Source: Nectonema munidae (lineage: Eukaryota; Nematomorpha; Nectonematoida; Nectonematidae). From it: a stretch of 64,000 nucleotides of DNA. The DNA lies in contig JAUIRK010000916.1 in assembly GCA_030549495.1 (NCBI GenBank), forward strand, positions 409,501-473,500, given 5' to 3'. The notes beneath the pieces were generated by a model, which did not search any database, was not told the origin of the DNA, and saw only the letters and a program-made list of their open reading frames with translations. This document shows positions 22,826 through 35,600 of the stretch, one piece after another. The position numbers and the translations under genes were made by a program. Each line of letters starts with the position of its first letter. Position 1 is the stretch's first letter.

Positions 22826-23445
22826 TTGTGGGTGCCAATGATCTTTACTTCTACTAATGATCTTTAAGGGGAATAACAATGTACGGGCGTACAAATGATC
22901 TTTACGGGGATATCAATGATCTTTACGGGGTTATCAATGACCTTTACGGCTAACACTAATGATCTTTACGGGTACCTATAATATTTATAGGGGTACCAAT
23001 GATCTTTACGGGTTAATTGAGGGTATCTATAATCCAGGTACCAATGATCTTTTGAGTGAACCTACAATCCCACTACCAATGATATTTAAGTGAACCTAGA
23101 ATCTTTAACAGGACCTAGAATCACGGGGGACCAATGATCTTTAACAGGATCTAAAATCATGGGGGTACCAATGATGTTTAACAAGACCTAGAATCACAAT
23201 ACCAATGATCTTTAACAGGACCTAGAATCATGGGGGTACGAATGATCTTTCATAGAACCTAGAATCAAGTGGGTACCAATGATCTTTAATAGGACCTAAA
23301 ATCAGAGGGGTACCTAGAATCTTTCACAAGACCTAAGATGAGAAGGACCTTGATTAACGGTACGAATGATCTTTAACTGGACCTAGAATTGGTACCAATA
23401 ACCTTTAAGTGGACCTAGATTTTTGGGACCTAGAATCCTACGTCT
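22826..23445. repeat. minisatellite array 2 (about 36-bp unit)
   Basis: About seventeen units of the same minisatellite as 18588-18955. The left part has a variant with ctttacgggg in place of ctttaacagg, and the right part has the array 1 form. Confidence 0.9.
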
Positions 23446-24149
23446 CGAGCGAACCGAGAGACAAACAGGCTTATTCTAGTACTAATAATAATAATATGAC
23501 GATTTTTTGGAAATTTTTACTTATTTGATGCAGAAAAAAATTAACTGTTTTTCAATATTTCTTTTTAATGATATATATATATATATATATATCAGAGGTC
23601 TGGCAAGACCTCCGGGGAGACAACTCGCCAAACTTGCCAGCCTTATTATATATTTAAATGTGTAAATCGTAAAATGCTTAAAAAATATACTTAAAATAAA
23701 AATTTTCAAAAAATATTTTACATACATATTGAAAGCCACATTTCAAAAATTCTACCTAAAAGTTCAAAAAATTTAACTTTGAAATGGCAGTTTTATTTCA
23801 TAAAAACTATATGATTGGTTGAAATGTTTATGTAATATATAATAATAATAATAATAATAATACTACTACTACTACTACCAATACTACTTTTTGAAAATTT
23901 TTACTTGTTTGATTTGAAGAAAGAATTAAACTGTTTTTCAATATTTCTTTTTCATGATATATATATCATTAGAAAGCTTATCGTTTGCTACATACTCTAG
24001 AATAATTTATTTTTGCAAAAGTTTTAAAAAATATTAATAAATGGACATTACTTCAAATAATTTTGTCTAAATTTTTGAAAAAATTACGGACCACCTTTTT
24101 GTTGAAGCATAATCTGTCTTTTTTTTAAAAAAAAATAAATGAAAATGGT
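23446..24149. repeat. microsatellites and a short duplication
   Basis: A (ta)n run lies at 23571-23591, and (aat)n/(act)n runs lie at 23839-23886. About 90 bp around 23505-23580 recur at 23880-23965. Between them is a hairpin, gaggtct-ggca-agacctc (about 23597-23614). No gene. Confidence 0.7.
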
Positions 24150-26060
24150 ATCATTGGAAAGGTATACTCTTTGTGGTTAACATAGGCTAGGTTATACAAA
24201 TAAATATATTTTCATTTTTCCAAAATCTGCTTTTATGTGAGGTCAGTCAAGTTTTATCTAGTTTCAAAAAATACCAATAATAATTAACGTTCTTAATTTA
24301 TATAATATTTTTTCAATATTTTATATTCACAAAGGTAAAATATGATTTTTTACATTTTAAAATTTCATAGTTGAAGAAAACTGTCGAAAATTAATATATA
24401 TTTTTTACTTTTTATGGGTCAGTAGTATAGGTCAGTATAATGTTTTTCTAATAAATTTTAAATTATTTTTGAAGTGAAAAATGTTGATCGAATGTACAAG
24501 ATTTGAAGCTATACTCTTTGTGGGTAAAATAGGCTAGGTTTTACAAATAAATATATTTTTATTTTTCCAAAATCCGCTTTTATGTGAGGTCAGTCAACTT
24601 TTATCTAGTTTCAAAAAATACCAATAATTAACGTGATGAGTTTATATATTATTTCTTCAAAATTTTATATTCACAAAGGTAGAATATGGTTTTTAACATC
24701 TTAAAATGTCATAGTTAAATAAAACTGTCGAAAATTAATATATATTTTTTACTTTTTATGGGTCAGTAGTATAGGTCAGTATAATATTTTTCTAATAAAT
24801 TTTAAATTATTTTTCAAGTGAAAAATGTCGATTAAATGTAAGAGTTTTGTTTGATAATCGTAGTCTACTTTTATTTAGTTTAGATACAACCTTTCTAATT
24901 TTTAACGAAGGGCATTCGTTAAAAATTATACCGACAGTGTGCGAAGAATAAATCACATTATTGATTGATTTTAGAGCATAATTATGCGAAGAAAGATTAA
25001 CACATGTTGCATTACGCGTTTGTGAGCGCAGTGAATTCTTATCTAACATACGCTTCACCACATCTTTAGCCCGCGTGTGTGGTTTGGTCGATTGAATGTA
25101 CGAATTTTGTTGGATAATCGTAGTCTACTTTTATTTAGTTTAGATACAACCTTTCTAATTTTTAACGAAGAGCATTCGTTATATTTATACCGACAGTGTG
25201 CGAATAATAAATCACATTATTGATTGATTTTAGAGCATAACTATGCGAAGAAAGATGAACACATATTGCATTACGCGTTTGTGAGCGCAGGAAATTCTTA
25301 TCTCGCATACGCTTCACCACATCTTTAGCACGCGTGTGTGGTTTATTTTATCGGGCTAGTGTACGCTTAGTTTATTTGTAGTGTTCCTAGCTTAAATCTT
25401 AGTCAAATATTAAAACGCTTATAACTTTCACATTTCTCAACAAAATGCATCATGCGATATACCAAATTAAAGCATTTTTTATGGGCTTTCAGAATACATT
25501 ACTTATATCACAAGTACTTAAGAAATACCTTTTACTGTTTTTATTTTCCATGGGCTTCATACCATTAATTAGCAGATAAGGGATGCATTTTAAACTAAAG
25601 CTCCTTTCATTAGGACAAATTTTTACCTATATTATGTGACAATTTCCAGCATAATTATAAAGCGACTCTACTCTCAGAATCTAAATTTATTTGTAGATTT
25701 TTATAAAATAGTATTAGTTTTTCCATTTTTTTATAAATTAACCTTCGTTTTTTTATTGGTCAGTATAATGTTTTTCTAATAAATTTAAAATTATTTTTGA
25801 AGTTAAAAATATAGATCGAATGTACAAGTTTTGTTGGATAATCGTAGTCCACTATTTATTTTTAGATTTTTATAAAATCATTTTAGTTTTTGGTTTTTTA
25901 TAAATTAACATTAGTTTTTTACTTCTTTTGAATAATCATCCAAAATTTAAGTGCGGGTTTGATTTACACTTTGATTCGAAAAAAATATGTTTTGTATAAA
26001 TATTATTTTTATTATTGTTTACTGCATATAAATTTCTAAAGAGAAGATAAATAGATCAAA
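24150..26060. repeat. duplicated AT-rich block, copy 2, with tandem parts
   Basis: Diverged copy of 20130-21530. A unit of about 330 bp (24150-24480, 24480-24810) is tandem, each with gggtcagtagtataggtcag. A second tandem pair of about 245 bp spans 24830-25330. Confidence 0.75.
24830..25330. repeat. 245-bp tandem duplication
   Basis: Two similar copies start near 24830 and 25085, each with ggataatcgtagtctacttt and tacgcttcaccacatcttta. Identity is high but not perfect. Confidence 0.85.
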
Positions 26061-28640
26061 ATATGTGTTTTAATCAATTTTTCTCGATAAGTTGAAGCTA
26101 TGAGGTAGCAAAATATGAACAGAAAGTTTGATATTTTTAGATTTTTTAAAGAATATTTTTTGATTCTTTGATCACAGAATTTTATTTTGATTATTTGACA
26201 AATATAATATTTAAAATCGTAATATTGAATACAGTAAACATATCACTTCTTTGGAATCTGTACATCATCGAGGGGAAATTCAACATTTTTAGTCTTTTAT
26301 TATATTTCAGATGTTTTATTCCATATATCTTTTTTGTGATTGTTCTTTGGATTCTTTCAATGTTTGCAGCATTACAGGAATAAAAAGAATAAGCAATGAA
26401 GTTTCCATACTCTAAAATCGGTCTAATACGTGTTTTATATTAAAGTGGAGCTGTGTTTGCATCAAAAAAGCGAAGCATTTGTGCACATTATGAAAAACTT
26501 AGAAAGCTTGACACTCTCATTGAGATATTTTCTCTAGAATCAAGATTAGTGTTGACAATTACACCAAGATCATTCTATGCTTCCATTTTTTTCAGTTTAT
26601 GTCCTCCAATGAAGAATGATTTATCATTTTGTAATCTAATTTGTAGGTGGGTACACTTGTCTAGATTCAGTTTCATTCCCCATCTACTACACCAATGAAA
26701 GATGCTAATTAAGTCACTCTGCAAGCTAGCTTTACCATCAGTATTAGACACGTTGTAAATTTTAATATAATCGGCAACCACTTTTACTTTGGAGCTAACT
26801 ATGTTCTGAAGGTCATTTAGGAAAATATTAAATAACAAGGGACCCAGAACAGATACTTGCGGCACACCAATTGTTACTGGGTTTTATTAAAAATAACTCC
26901 CATTTACAACAATAATTTGGTTTCTATCTTTAAAGAAATCGGCTAATAATGACAGTAAGTTTCATTTTATGCCAAATGATTCTAGCTTATCAATCAAATA
27001 TTTATGTGGAATGTAGTCAAAAGCTTTGTCAAAATCAAGGAAAATCACATCAATTGTATCATTCAGCTCAAGTAGATGAACTATATCATTTTGAAACTCT
27101 AATAGGTTTGTCATAGTAAATTTACCATTCATAAATCCATTCTAATTAAAATTAAAAAACTGAAGACTTTATATATGGCTCGCAATTTTCTCAGCTATAA
27201 AATCCTCAAAAACCTTACAATGAATTGGGTTGAGGCTTATGGGTCTATAATTGTGACAAAATTTACTATTTCGTACAGGTATGACTAAAGGTGTTTTCAA
27301 TAAATCTAAAAAAAATTTTCCTCTAAAGACTTTTCCAAAAGCATTTAAACTGGAACAGCTTAAACATCATGTAATTTACTGATAATGTAGAGATGTAAGT
27401 TATCAATCCCAGGGGACTTGAACTTGTCTAAGCTTTTCAACTTATTACATATTGTGCCTATATCAAAATTAATAGAGTCGATTGTAAGGTTATAAGTGAC
27501 CAAAAAGTTTAATTTAGCATGGGTTCGAAAAAAAAGAACTAAAGTACTCACTAAATGTATTAGCTCTCTCAACATCTGTCGATAAACGAAGCCTATCAGT
27601 TCCAACTATTTCAGAGAAATTGTCTTTTTTCTTTCGATTTATGTACGAGCAAACTTTTTTACGACTATGTTTATAGTTTGAAAGAAGCTTCTTCTCATGA
27701 AATGCCCTAGTTTTCTGACTCTCTTTTCTTAAAACATTCGATACTTGTTTATACATGGTAAACATACCTTCGCATCTAAACCTGATAAAATAGGCAAAAA
27801 GTCTTTACTTTTTTTTAAACAAAATTCTATTTCTTCTAGTAAAATAGGCACGAAATTTTCTATTAGACTTTTTCAAGAAATATACTTTTTATAAGGGAAT
27901 AGAGTTTACTTGTGAAAAAAGAATAAAACTCATCAAATTCAGAAACTTCTACATCATTCCAATCAATTTCGAGAAAATCAAAAATAATCACACCATAATT
28001 TCCAAATTGAAGATTATATTTTTTAGTAGAAGAAATAGCAGTTCTTATTATTTTCATAATGTTAAAATGAATGCACATATGATTACTTTTAACTAAAGGA
28101 GAAGTAAGTCTTAAACTAGAAATTACAACCGGAACATTAGTAATAAGTAAATCAAGAATTGAAAGACCACCAGAATTTCCTATTCTTGTTGATCCAGTTT
28201 CGAGATGAGAAAAACATTTTTCTTGTAATAAATAAAATTTTTTTTTATGTTTATCAGTGTTATTATACATCAAATTCCAATTAATTTCAGGGTAATTGAA
28301 ATCTCCTAGAATTATTATATTACTATGTGAAAATTTTGAGTAAAGTAAACTAAGAAGGGAAATTATTTCATTTGAAGATTCTAAAAAAAGAAAATTAGGA
28401 ATTTTGTATTATACAGCAAAATATGAATTCTTGGTTTTTGAATATAACTCCTTAAGTGAGATACTCAATAAATCTAGGATCGAAAAATTCAATAACTTTA
28501 AGCAAAACTTCTTTATGAAAATAAAATAATATCCCCTTTTTATTCAATAAAGTATTGGAATAGGAGCAAAATTACGAACTATTACAAAATTCTCTATATC
28601 TTAGAGAGTAGGATTGATCAAAATAGACTTCTCCTTTGGA
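26061..28640 (-). mobile_element. CR1/Jockey-type LINE, 5'-truncated or decayed
   Basis: A single ORF2-like gene can be followed from right to left. The endonuclease has SNIIILGDFNYPEINWN near 28320-28270 and ILDLLITNVPVVISS near 28160. A linker has NFSEIVGTDRLRLSTD near 27620-27570. RT has SPGIDNLHLYIISKL near 27410 and SVLGPLLFNIFLNDL near 26850, followed by ADYIKIY. The C-terminus has RPILEYGNFIAYSFY and NIERIQRT near 26420-26330. There is no RNase H after the RT, unlike the LINE at 13520. It is broken in several places. Ends are approximate, and I found no target duplication. Confidence 0.85.
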
Positions 28641-28764
28641 AGAACTTCAGTCACTTTAGCTACTGAAATTTTTCCATCATTTAAAATATAGGACAATCAT
28701 TCTCCTTTACTCCAATAATTGATTAGCATTAGTATAAAATATAAATATATTACTTTCAATACTT

Positions 28765-28920
28765 CGTGAGTAGGTTTGGTTAGATGCTGGATTCCATAAC
28801 TTAAGGTCTTAGGTTCGATCCCCCATCAAGCCTGCTTTCTTTATAGTTCGATACAAGCAGCGCAATTGTGCCTTCTCGATGAAAACACCCTATAGTACCT
28901 TACCTTTTAATTTGGATAAG
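28765..28920 (+). repeat. tRNA-derived SINE, family 1
   Basis: A-box-like tggttagatgctgg, B box taggttcgatccc, then a body (atacaagcagcgcaattgtg, tctcgatgaaaacaccc). The same element occurs at 47571-47725, with a 3' part at 62295-62375 on minus. Confidence 0.8.
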
Positions 28921-29656
28921 GAAGCTGTAGAAACATCTACTACGAAGATGTTATACTGAGTTTTTCCATTACATTCTTCTTTTTAATTATCTCCTGAAAC
29001 AACAAACTTAAACGAATCATCATTTTGTCTTGGTTTTTTGTATCAGCCGCAATTTTATTTTAATTCTTTCAACTTGATTAAAATCATTGGAAACAAAATT
29101 TTTTCCATAGCTTTCTTTAAATTTGAAAGGATACCTTTCAGTGTTGGTTTACTTTTAATATTTTTATAGGTAATTCTAATTGGTTACAATAAACTATCAG
29201 ATTCTTTACCCAATCTTATTAACCTTTACAAGATTTAAAGTAAGATGAGTATTGAATAATCATTAGCAAAACTTTCATCATCAACTCTCCATTATTATAT
29301 TCCATTATATATTCTTTATTTATATAAAAATTGTCTGTTAAACTACATTTGTAGTTTCATTTTATACTATATTTATTTTTTATTGATAAAATTTTGTATT
29401 CTATTATTTTCTATGATTATTGTAATTAATACAAGCGGCTTACTGGGTTTTGAATTAAAATAGATTATCCAAATTTAACGTTGAGCATCCTGTATTTAAA
29501 ACTAATTAATTTTGTTCGATTCCATCATGTATTAAATTTTATATTAGTATATCTTTTAATTGCAAATAAAGCAATGTTGATTCTTGTCACTTCCATGAAT
29601 TTCTTTCTTTCTATCTTTGAACCTAAAAATATTTTTTTTTACTTAAATTTTTATTA
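28921..29656. other. AT-rich region upstream of RpL34
   Basis: No gene seen. It presumably includes the RpL34 promoter, but I cannot point to a TATA box or other element. Confidence 0.5.
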
Positions 29657-29692
29657 CTCTTTTTCATCCGTTTATTAAATATTTCATAAAAG
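29657..29692 (+). promoter_or_regulatory. candidate 5' TOP and short leader of RpL34
   Basis: A pyrimidine run, ctctttttc, starts with C at 29657, 36 bp before the ATG. Ribosomal protein mRNAs in animals typically begin with C and a pyrimidine tract that mediates growth-dependent translation. Placing the cap here is inference. Confidence 0.45.
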
Positions 29693-32600
29693 ATGGTAAC
29701 TAGGCTAACATTACCAAGGAGAGCTCCTTATAAAACAAAATCTCAAAGGAAAAAAATGTAAATTTATTATTGATATATATATAATATTAAATGAGTTATT
29801 AACGATCAATTATATTATTTTTCTTTTGTCTTAAACCAAATATATTTTTATTTTCCAATTATATATAAGCTAAATAATTAAAGTTTTTAGTAACCTTAAT
29901 CAATTTTCTTTCATTTTTGACCCATATTTGCAACTTTTCATAATATAATTAGTTTTTTACTCCATTGTTTTAAAGCTTGTTTGTAGATTTTCAAGATTCA
30001 TATGAAAAATTAATGAATAGATAATATTATTTTCACAAAAGTACTATAAATGATTTTTATATGATATTACATATTTAAATTTTACTTTTAAATGATCCCC
30101 CAAGGAATTGTTTTATTTAAATATAAATAAAAATTTAGTTAATTTCGAAAATATTTTATTTTTTCAATCAAAATTTGTTCATGATAATGAGGTGCCAAAC
30201 TTATCTGACATGCATTGCCCGTGGCAACACATTAATATCAATTTTAGAATATATACTCTTGATACATAAAACTTTATTTTATTAATGCTTTAATTTAATT
30301 CAAAATAAATGTAATTAATTTTTTTCATATGATAAACAAGTCCGCTAGACTAAACCTTTAGTTTTGTCTTCCAAATCCGTCTTACTACCACTTTTCTTTC
30401 CATCTGAATATAAAATTTGCAAAATTAGATACGTTTTTAAGGGAGTCTAATTATAATGGTTAATCCTTAAAATATGAGTCCATTTTTAGGAGCCTCCTTA
30501 TTTAGACTAGGCATTGTTAGGAAGATAAATAATTTTGATATCTTATCTGTACTGCTAAAGATACAAATAATTTCAAGAAATAGGCATTTGTAAAGTCACC
30601 TTAAAAATGATGGGTTAAATTTTGCTTACGTTTATAATTTCGTATTGTTAAAACAGGTGCACATCCTCAAAATTTTGGGGGTGAACTTTGTTTTTTTTTA
30701 ATTTTTAAATTTTATTATAACCCTCATACTCTCCTTATTTTTACCAACACAAACAATCCTCATGGATGAATTTTCATCCAGTTATGAACTTTTTGCTGAA
30801 AACACTCTTTTTTCATAAAACGAAAATATTTTATTTAAAAATAGTAAAATAAAGTTCTAGAGTTTTATGATAGTCACACGATGAACAACGAGATCTTTTA
30901 AAAACTTGAGTTATGGTGGTACAAAAGTTTTCATTTGCTGAACGTTATCGTGGCCTTCTTTCTATTTCATCCTGAATGAAATTTCTACCAAGTTCTAAGA
31001 AAAGATCAGGGGCGCACTCCTCAAAATTATTGGGCAGGGCGAATTTTTTTCCAATTTTCAAAATTTGTGGCCTGGAAATACCATGGAGACCAAATATTCA
31101 AGCAATCCTTTAAAATAAAGTGTATTCAGCGCATACCTAAATTTATAAGACTTATATTTTTTTTACAAAATTGGTGAAATTTAAATACTATACTTCCAGC
31201 GACAAAATTTTAATTAAATTTGCATATTGCATATACACTAGTTTAAAAAAATCTAAAATTATTGGGGGTGGGGTGGAATAGGCTTTTCATTTGAAAATGA
31301 AGTAGCCTACGAGGCACATTACAGGAATTGATAAAAGGATATTTGATTGACAGAGAAAAGTCTACTAGACATCCTGCGATGTTTATATGGAAAAAATGGG
31401 ATTGATTCAGGGCGCGCATCCTTGAAATTATTTGAGGGAGGGCGGACTTTCAAGCGTCTTCCAAAAAAGACAACAAATATTTTTGAAATCCTATCCTCTC
31501 TTATCTATTCTATTTCATTCTTAATTACGCTTAATGTTAACTTTAACTCCCGTCATATTAAGCTTAACGTCAACAATGAATGAGGACTTATATATAGCTC
31601 CTTCTTTCTCACTTCAAATAGATGCGCACCATCTCCAAATTATGTGTAGAAAGGGGGTAAAGATATCAATTAACAATAAAAAAATTGGAAATTTTATTGA
31701 ATGAAAAAAATCATTCATTAATTTTCAGTTGTTCCTTCTACCTAAAAAATGAAAAACAGAACTAAAGTTAGAAAACTTGGTATTAGAATTTTTGTGTATA
31801 AGAATAAGTAAGTTAGTTAGACTCTCAAAAAAGGGTATAAAATAAAGAGAAAATTGTGCAAACAAAAACCAAACAATAAATTAAGATTGCATTACTTCAC
31901 TTTTCTCAGCATCATTCAAAAATAGTTTAAAAGCTAAATTGGTGCAAGCTACAAAAAGTAAAATAACTTTTAACATTTTGCATTGATTTGCCTTTTATAA
32001 CTTAAGGAAAAAAAGTCTATCAGAAAAATTTATAGAGCTTCAACAAAAACAAAAATTTTACAGCATAACTTAAGATTTTTGAAAACTAATTTGACGTATC
32101 CCTTACAGCATACTCTATATGGGTTGCATGGTAGGTTGGTTGAGATGATGGACTCAGCACGGAAGCCTATGGATTCGATTCCTCATCGATACCAATTTTT
32201 TCATATTTTGACATAAGCGGTACATCAGTGCCTTGTCAATGAAAACATACCTTTTACTCAAAATTCGAAAATTTGCTACATAATTAACATTTAGAGAGAA
32301 AGGACACAAAATAAACTAATAAAGCAATTTTCACTATTTTAAAATGAAACTGTCTGTTCTCAGAATAATTTCAATATAATAGGAGGCATAAAAATAAGAT
32401 AGTTTATTTGATATTTTCAAGTTTTTATAAGCAGCAAGAGCCAACGTTGATGTAGCTAACCCTTTTAGGGTGATTTGGTAACGCTTGTATTTTTTACATT
32501 TTGTAAGGAATCATAGTATACAAAAAAGGCGGTTTAATCACTTTTCATGAAATTATTTAAGTCTAAGAACACAAAATCATAAAAAAAATCATTTAAACTA

Positions 32601-35600
32601 ACAAATCATAAAAATCATAATATACGAGAACAAGAAAATTATTGCGTTTTTTTTGACTATTTCTGTCTACAAATAAAATTCTGACAGCTGTCATAAATAG
32701 ATCAAGTACATTTTTAACAACTGAAACATTTGGTTTCGATATTATATTTTTATTATAATCAACAAATTTTCTTAAAAAAATGATTTAATTAATTATGTAC
32801 AGTGTTACTTACAAAATTTAACAATCGAACATTATAAAAATATCTGCTCAAATATTAAGCAAATATAGTATTTTTGCTTTTAAACTTAATAGCTAGTCAA
32901 AATATTCATTCCCAAATAGCTATTGGAAAAAAATATTCATTCCCAAATAGCTATTGGAAAAAAATTTCTTGACTTGAAAAAATTAAAGTTTTCAAATGTT
33001 ACAAATTGTAACAAATGTACTGATAAAGATTAAAAGTGACCTTTGTTGAAATTTTTTTAAGGGAGTCTGACAATATTCATAGATATAAAATTGTAACGAT
33101 TGAAAACTATTTTTCCTCATTTATAAACAAAATTTTATTTTTGCAAAATGTTTGGTCTATTGATGGAACTAAATTTTTACCAAAAATCTGTGATTAATTT
33201 GAATAGCTGAAATTATGTATCATGAAAAAAGGTTTTGAAAATATTGAACTTATATTTTGCTAAAAACTAGTTTCTAATGAGATAAAATAGAATTAATTTT
33301 AATTAAACTCTAAATGCAAATTAGAGATAAGCAGTGGCGTAGCCAGAAAAAGTTAATTGGGGGAGGGGGCACAATTTAAAAACTTAAGCAACATTATTTT
33401 AACTTTTGATATCGCATAAAAAAAGATATTGCATATGTTCCATAGTGAGAAGCAAAACATTGAAAAAGAATAATATCAAAGGGAGATATGCTTGCATATT
33501 TATTAGTAAAGGCAGTAATATTGTGAATATTATTGATGATAAAACTATAGTGTGTTCCTTTGGGAGGTTCAAAACAATAAAAAAGTGCCATCTGGGACTT
33601 GGAAAAGTGTTCACTGTTCATAGAAGAGAGGTGTCCTTTAAGGAGGGGCTGGCATCAATGTTAAAAGATAGGAATAATTAAGGACTTTGAAAAACTATTC
33701 CTTAAGAGAAGTCTTACTGTAAATACTGGAATTCGCTAGGATTTCAATTTCGTTACAATACTTTAACTTTTAAAATATACACCTACCAGTATATATTCAT
33801 AGTTTTAATTCACTGGACACGAGCATACGCAAGTTCAAAAAAGCATACACTGTTATTCTGTGCATTTAGTAGCTTTTTTCAATTTATGCCTGCCAGTTTA
33901 TCACATACTAATTTCTCCCAATTTATTTAAGTATAGGCATTTTATAAGGTATTCTAAATCTGTCAAAAAATTAAGATCGGTACAGCAGCATAAATTACTA
34001 TTAAACCTAGCTCCATTATCAAAATACCGCTTTTAAGGTAAATTAGAAATGAATATACAGTCAAACTTGTTCTAAATGCCACTTATAAAACCACCACTTT
34101 CTTTCAGTCCCGATCCTATTCATATTAAAAACACCCTGTAAAAGAACAGAACCTCTATAACACGGTAATCTTGGTATCAAGTTATGCAGAGTAGTAAATA
34201 AAAGCATATGTATTCATCATCATCATCCATTCGCTCTGTTTTATGAAATAAGATTTCATGTATACAACTAACACACATATGTCTTTATATCATTCATTTA
34301 ACTAATAATTGTAATCCTTCATGTATACGCACTACGTGAAACCTGTTTTGTTCAAATGATAGTGGCTTCATCGCACATTTTTGCTCTATTTAGAGACGTC
34401 ACAATAATTGTTTTCTTCTAAAGTGTTTAAAGGAAATAAAACTCCTTTGTAGATAAAGTTAAAGTTATTGAAATGTACGAAAACGTAAAAAGTTCACTTG
34501 GCTGGCGCCTAATCAGCGTTAACAAATATGAAGCGAAAATCCGAAATTTTGCATGCTTTTCAAAACGATGCTCCAAATGAACGTAAACTTAAAATGGGAA
34601 AAACAGGAAATGAAAAAGTTAATGAGCTATGTTGGAAGTGGTTTCAACACGCTACAGCTAGACCAATACAAGTTAGTGGGCCCTTGTTACAAAAACAACT
34701 TATGTTGTTAAACGTTCTTTGGAAATGTTTACTCCATTTTTGAAAGTTTTTTCAGATAGAGCGTGAAAATAAAGTGCAGTCTCATCGCAATTAAATATGG
34801 TACTCAAAATTATGCCATTTAGACAAGAAAACCAATCATTGACCACTACACTATCAACGCTGGCCTTTTCACCACAAATTGCATACGGCTTGATAGAGTA
34901 CTGAGATTTCCAAGAAGTCAACCACCACCATCCAGAAGAACTTTGAAATCAGAATTGCCTAAAACAGCGGCAAATTCGGTTGCTTTCGATTGAATAATTG
35001 GGCCAGAAAGTGGAAAGTTTTTTGCTTTTCCTCGTTGAAACCATTCTCACCTTAATTTGTTCAACTTAACAAAGGCTATCAAAGCATTGTTTTGATACTG
35101 TTGTTGATAAGCAAAGCATTAGTAGCTTTTTTCAATTTATGCCATTTGTAGCTTTTGTCAATTTTGCTTTTTTTTTAAATGTCAGAAACGGTGCTTGTAC
35201 CAACTCCGTACTTTTCACTCAACATTTTTTGTGTTGGCTTGGTGTAATTTGAAAATCATTTATTAGCTTAATCTTAGACCCAAGATCAAGCTCACGATGA
35301 GTACGTTTTTTGAGGCGTATTCATCTTGAAATAAAAAGAATCAATTTCTGTAAATTAATTTTAAAAATTTTGGAGTGTATAAAAAATATAAAAATAAATG
35401 TAAAAAATCTCCATAAATTTTTGAATAATTTTTATATTATTTTTTGATGAATTTAATATTGATTTTATTTTTCAATAAAAAAAATTGATGAAATAATTAT
35501 ATATTTGTTATTTGTTACAATAATACTAAAACCTCTCTAAAATAAACTTTATTTTAAAGAATTTATGTAGATTATAAGACCGGTTTAGAGAAAAAAAAGC

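Noticed and set aside
18588-23445. CRISPR-like arrays
   Set aside because: Units are contiguous with no unique spacers and diverge gradually, so they are minisatellites in a eukaryotic genome.
33394-33621. Two overlapping minus-strand ORFs opposite 33406-33681
   Set aside because: They are opposite-strand shadows of the more plausible plus-strand frame, with no recognisable domain.
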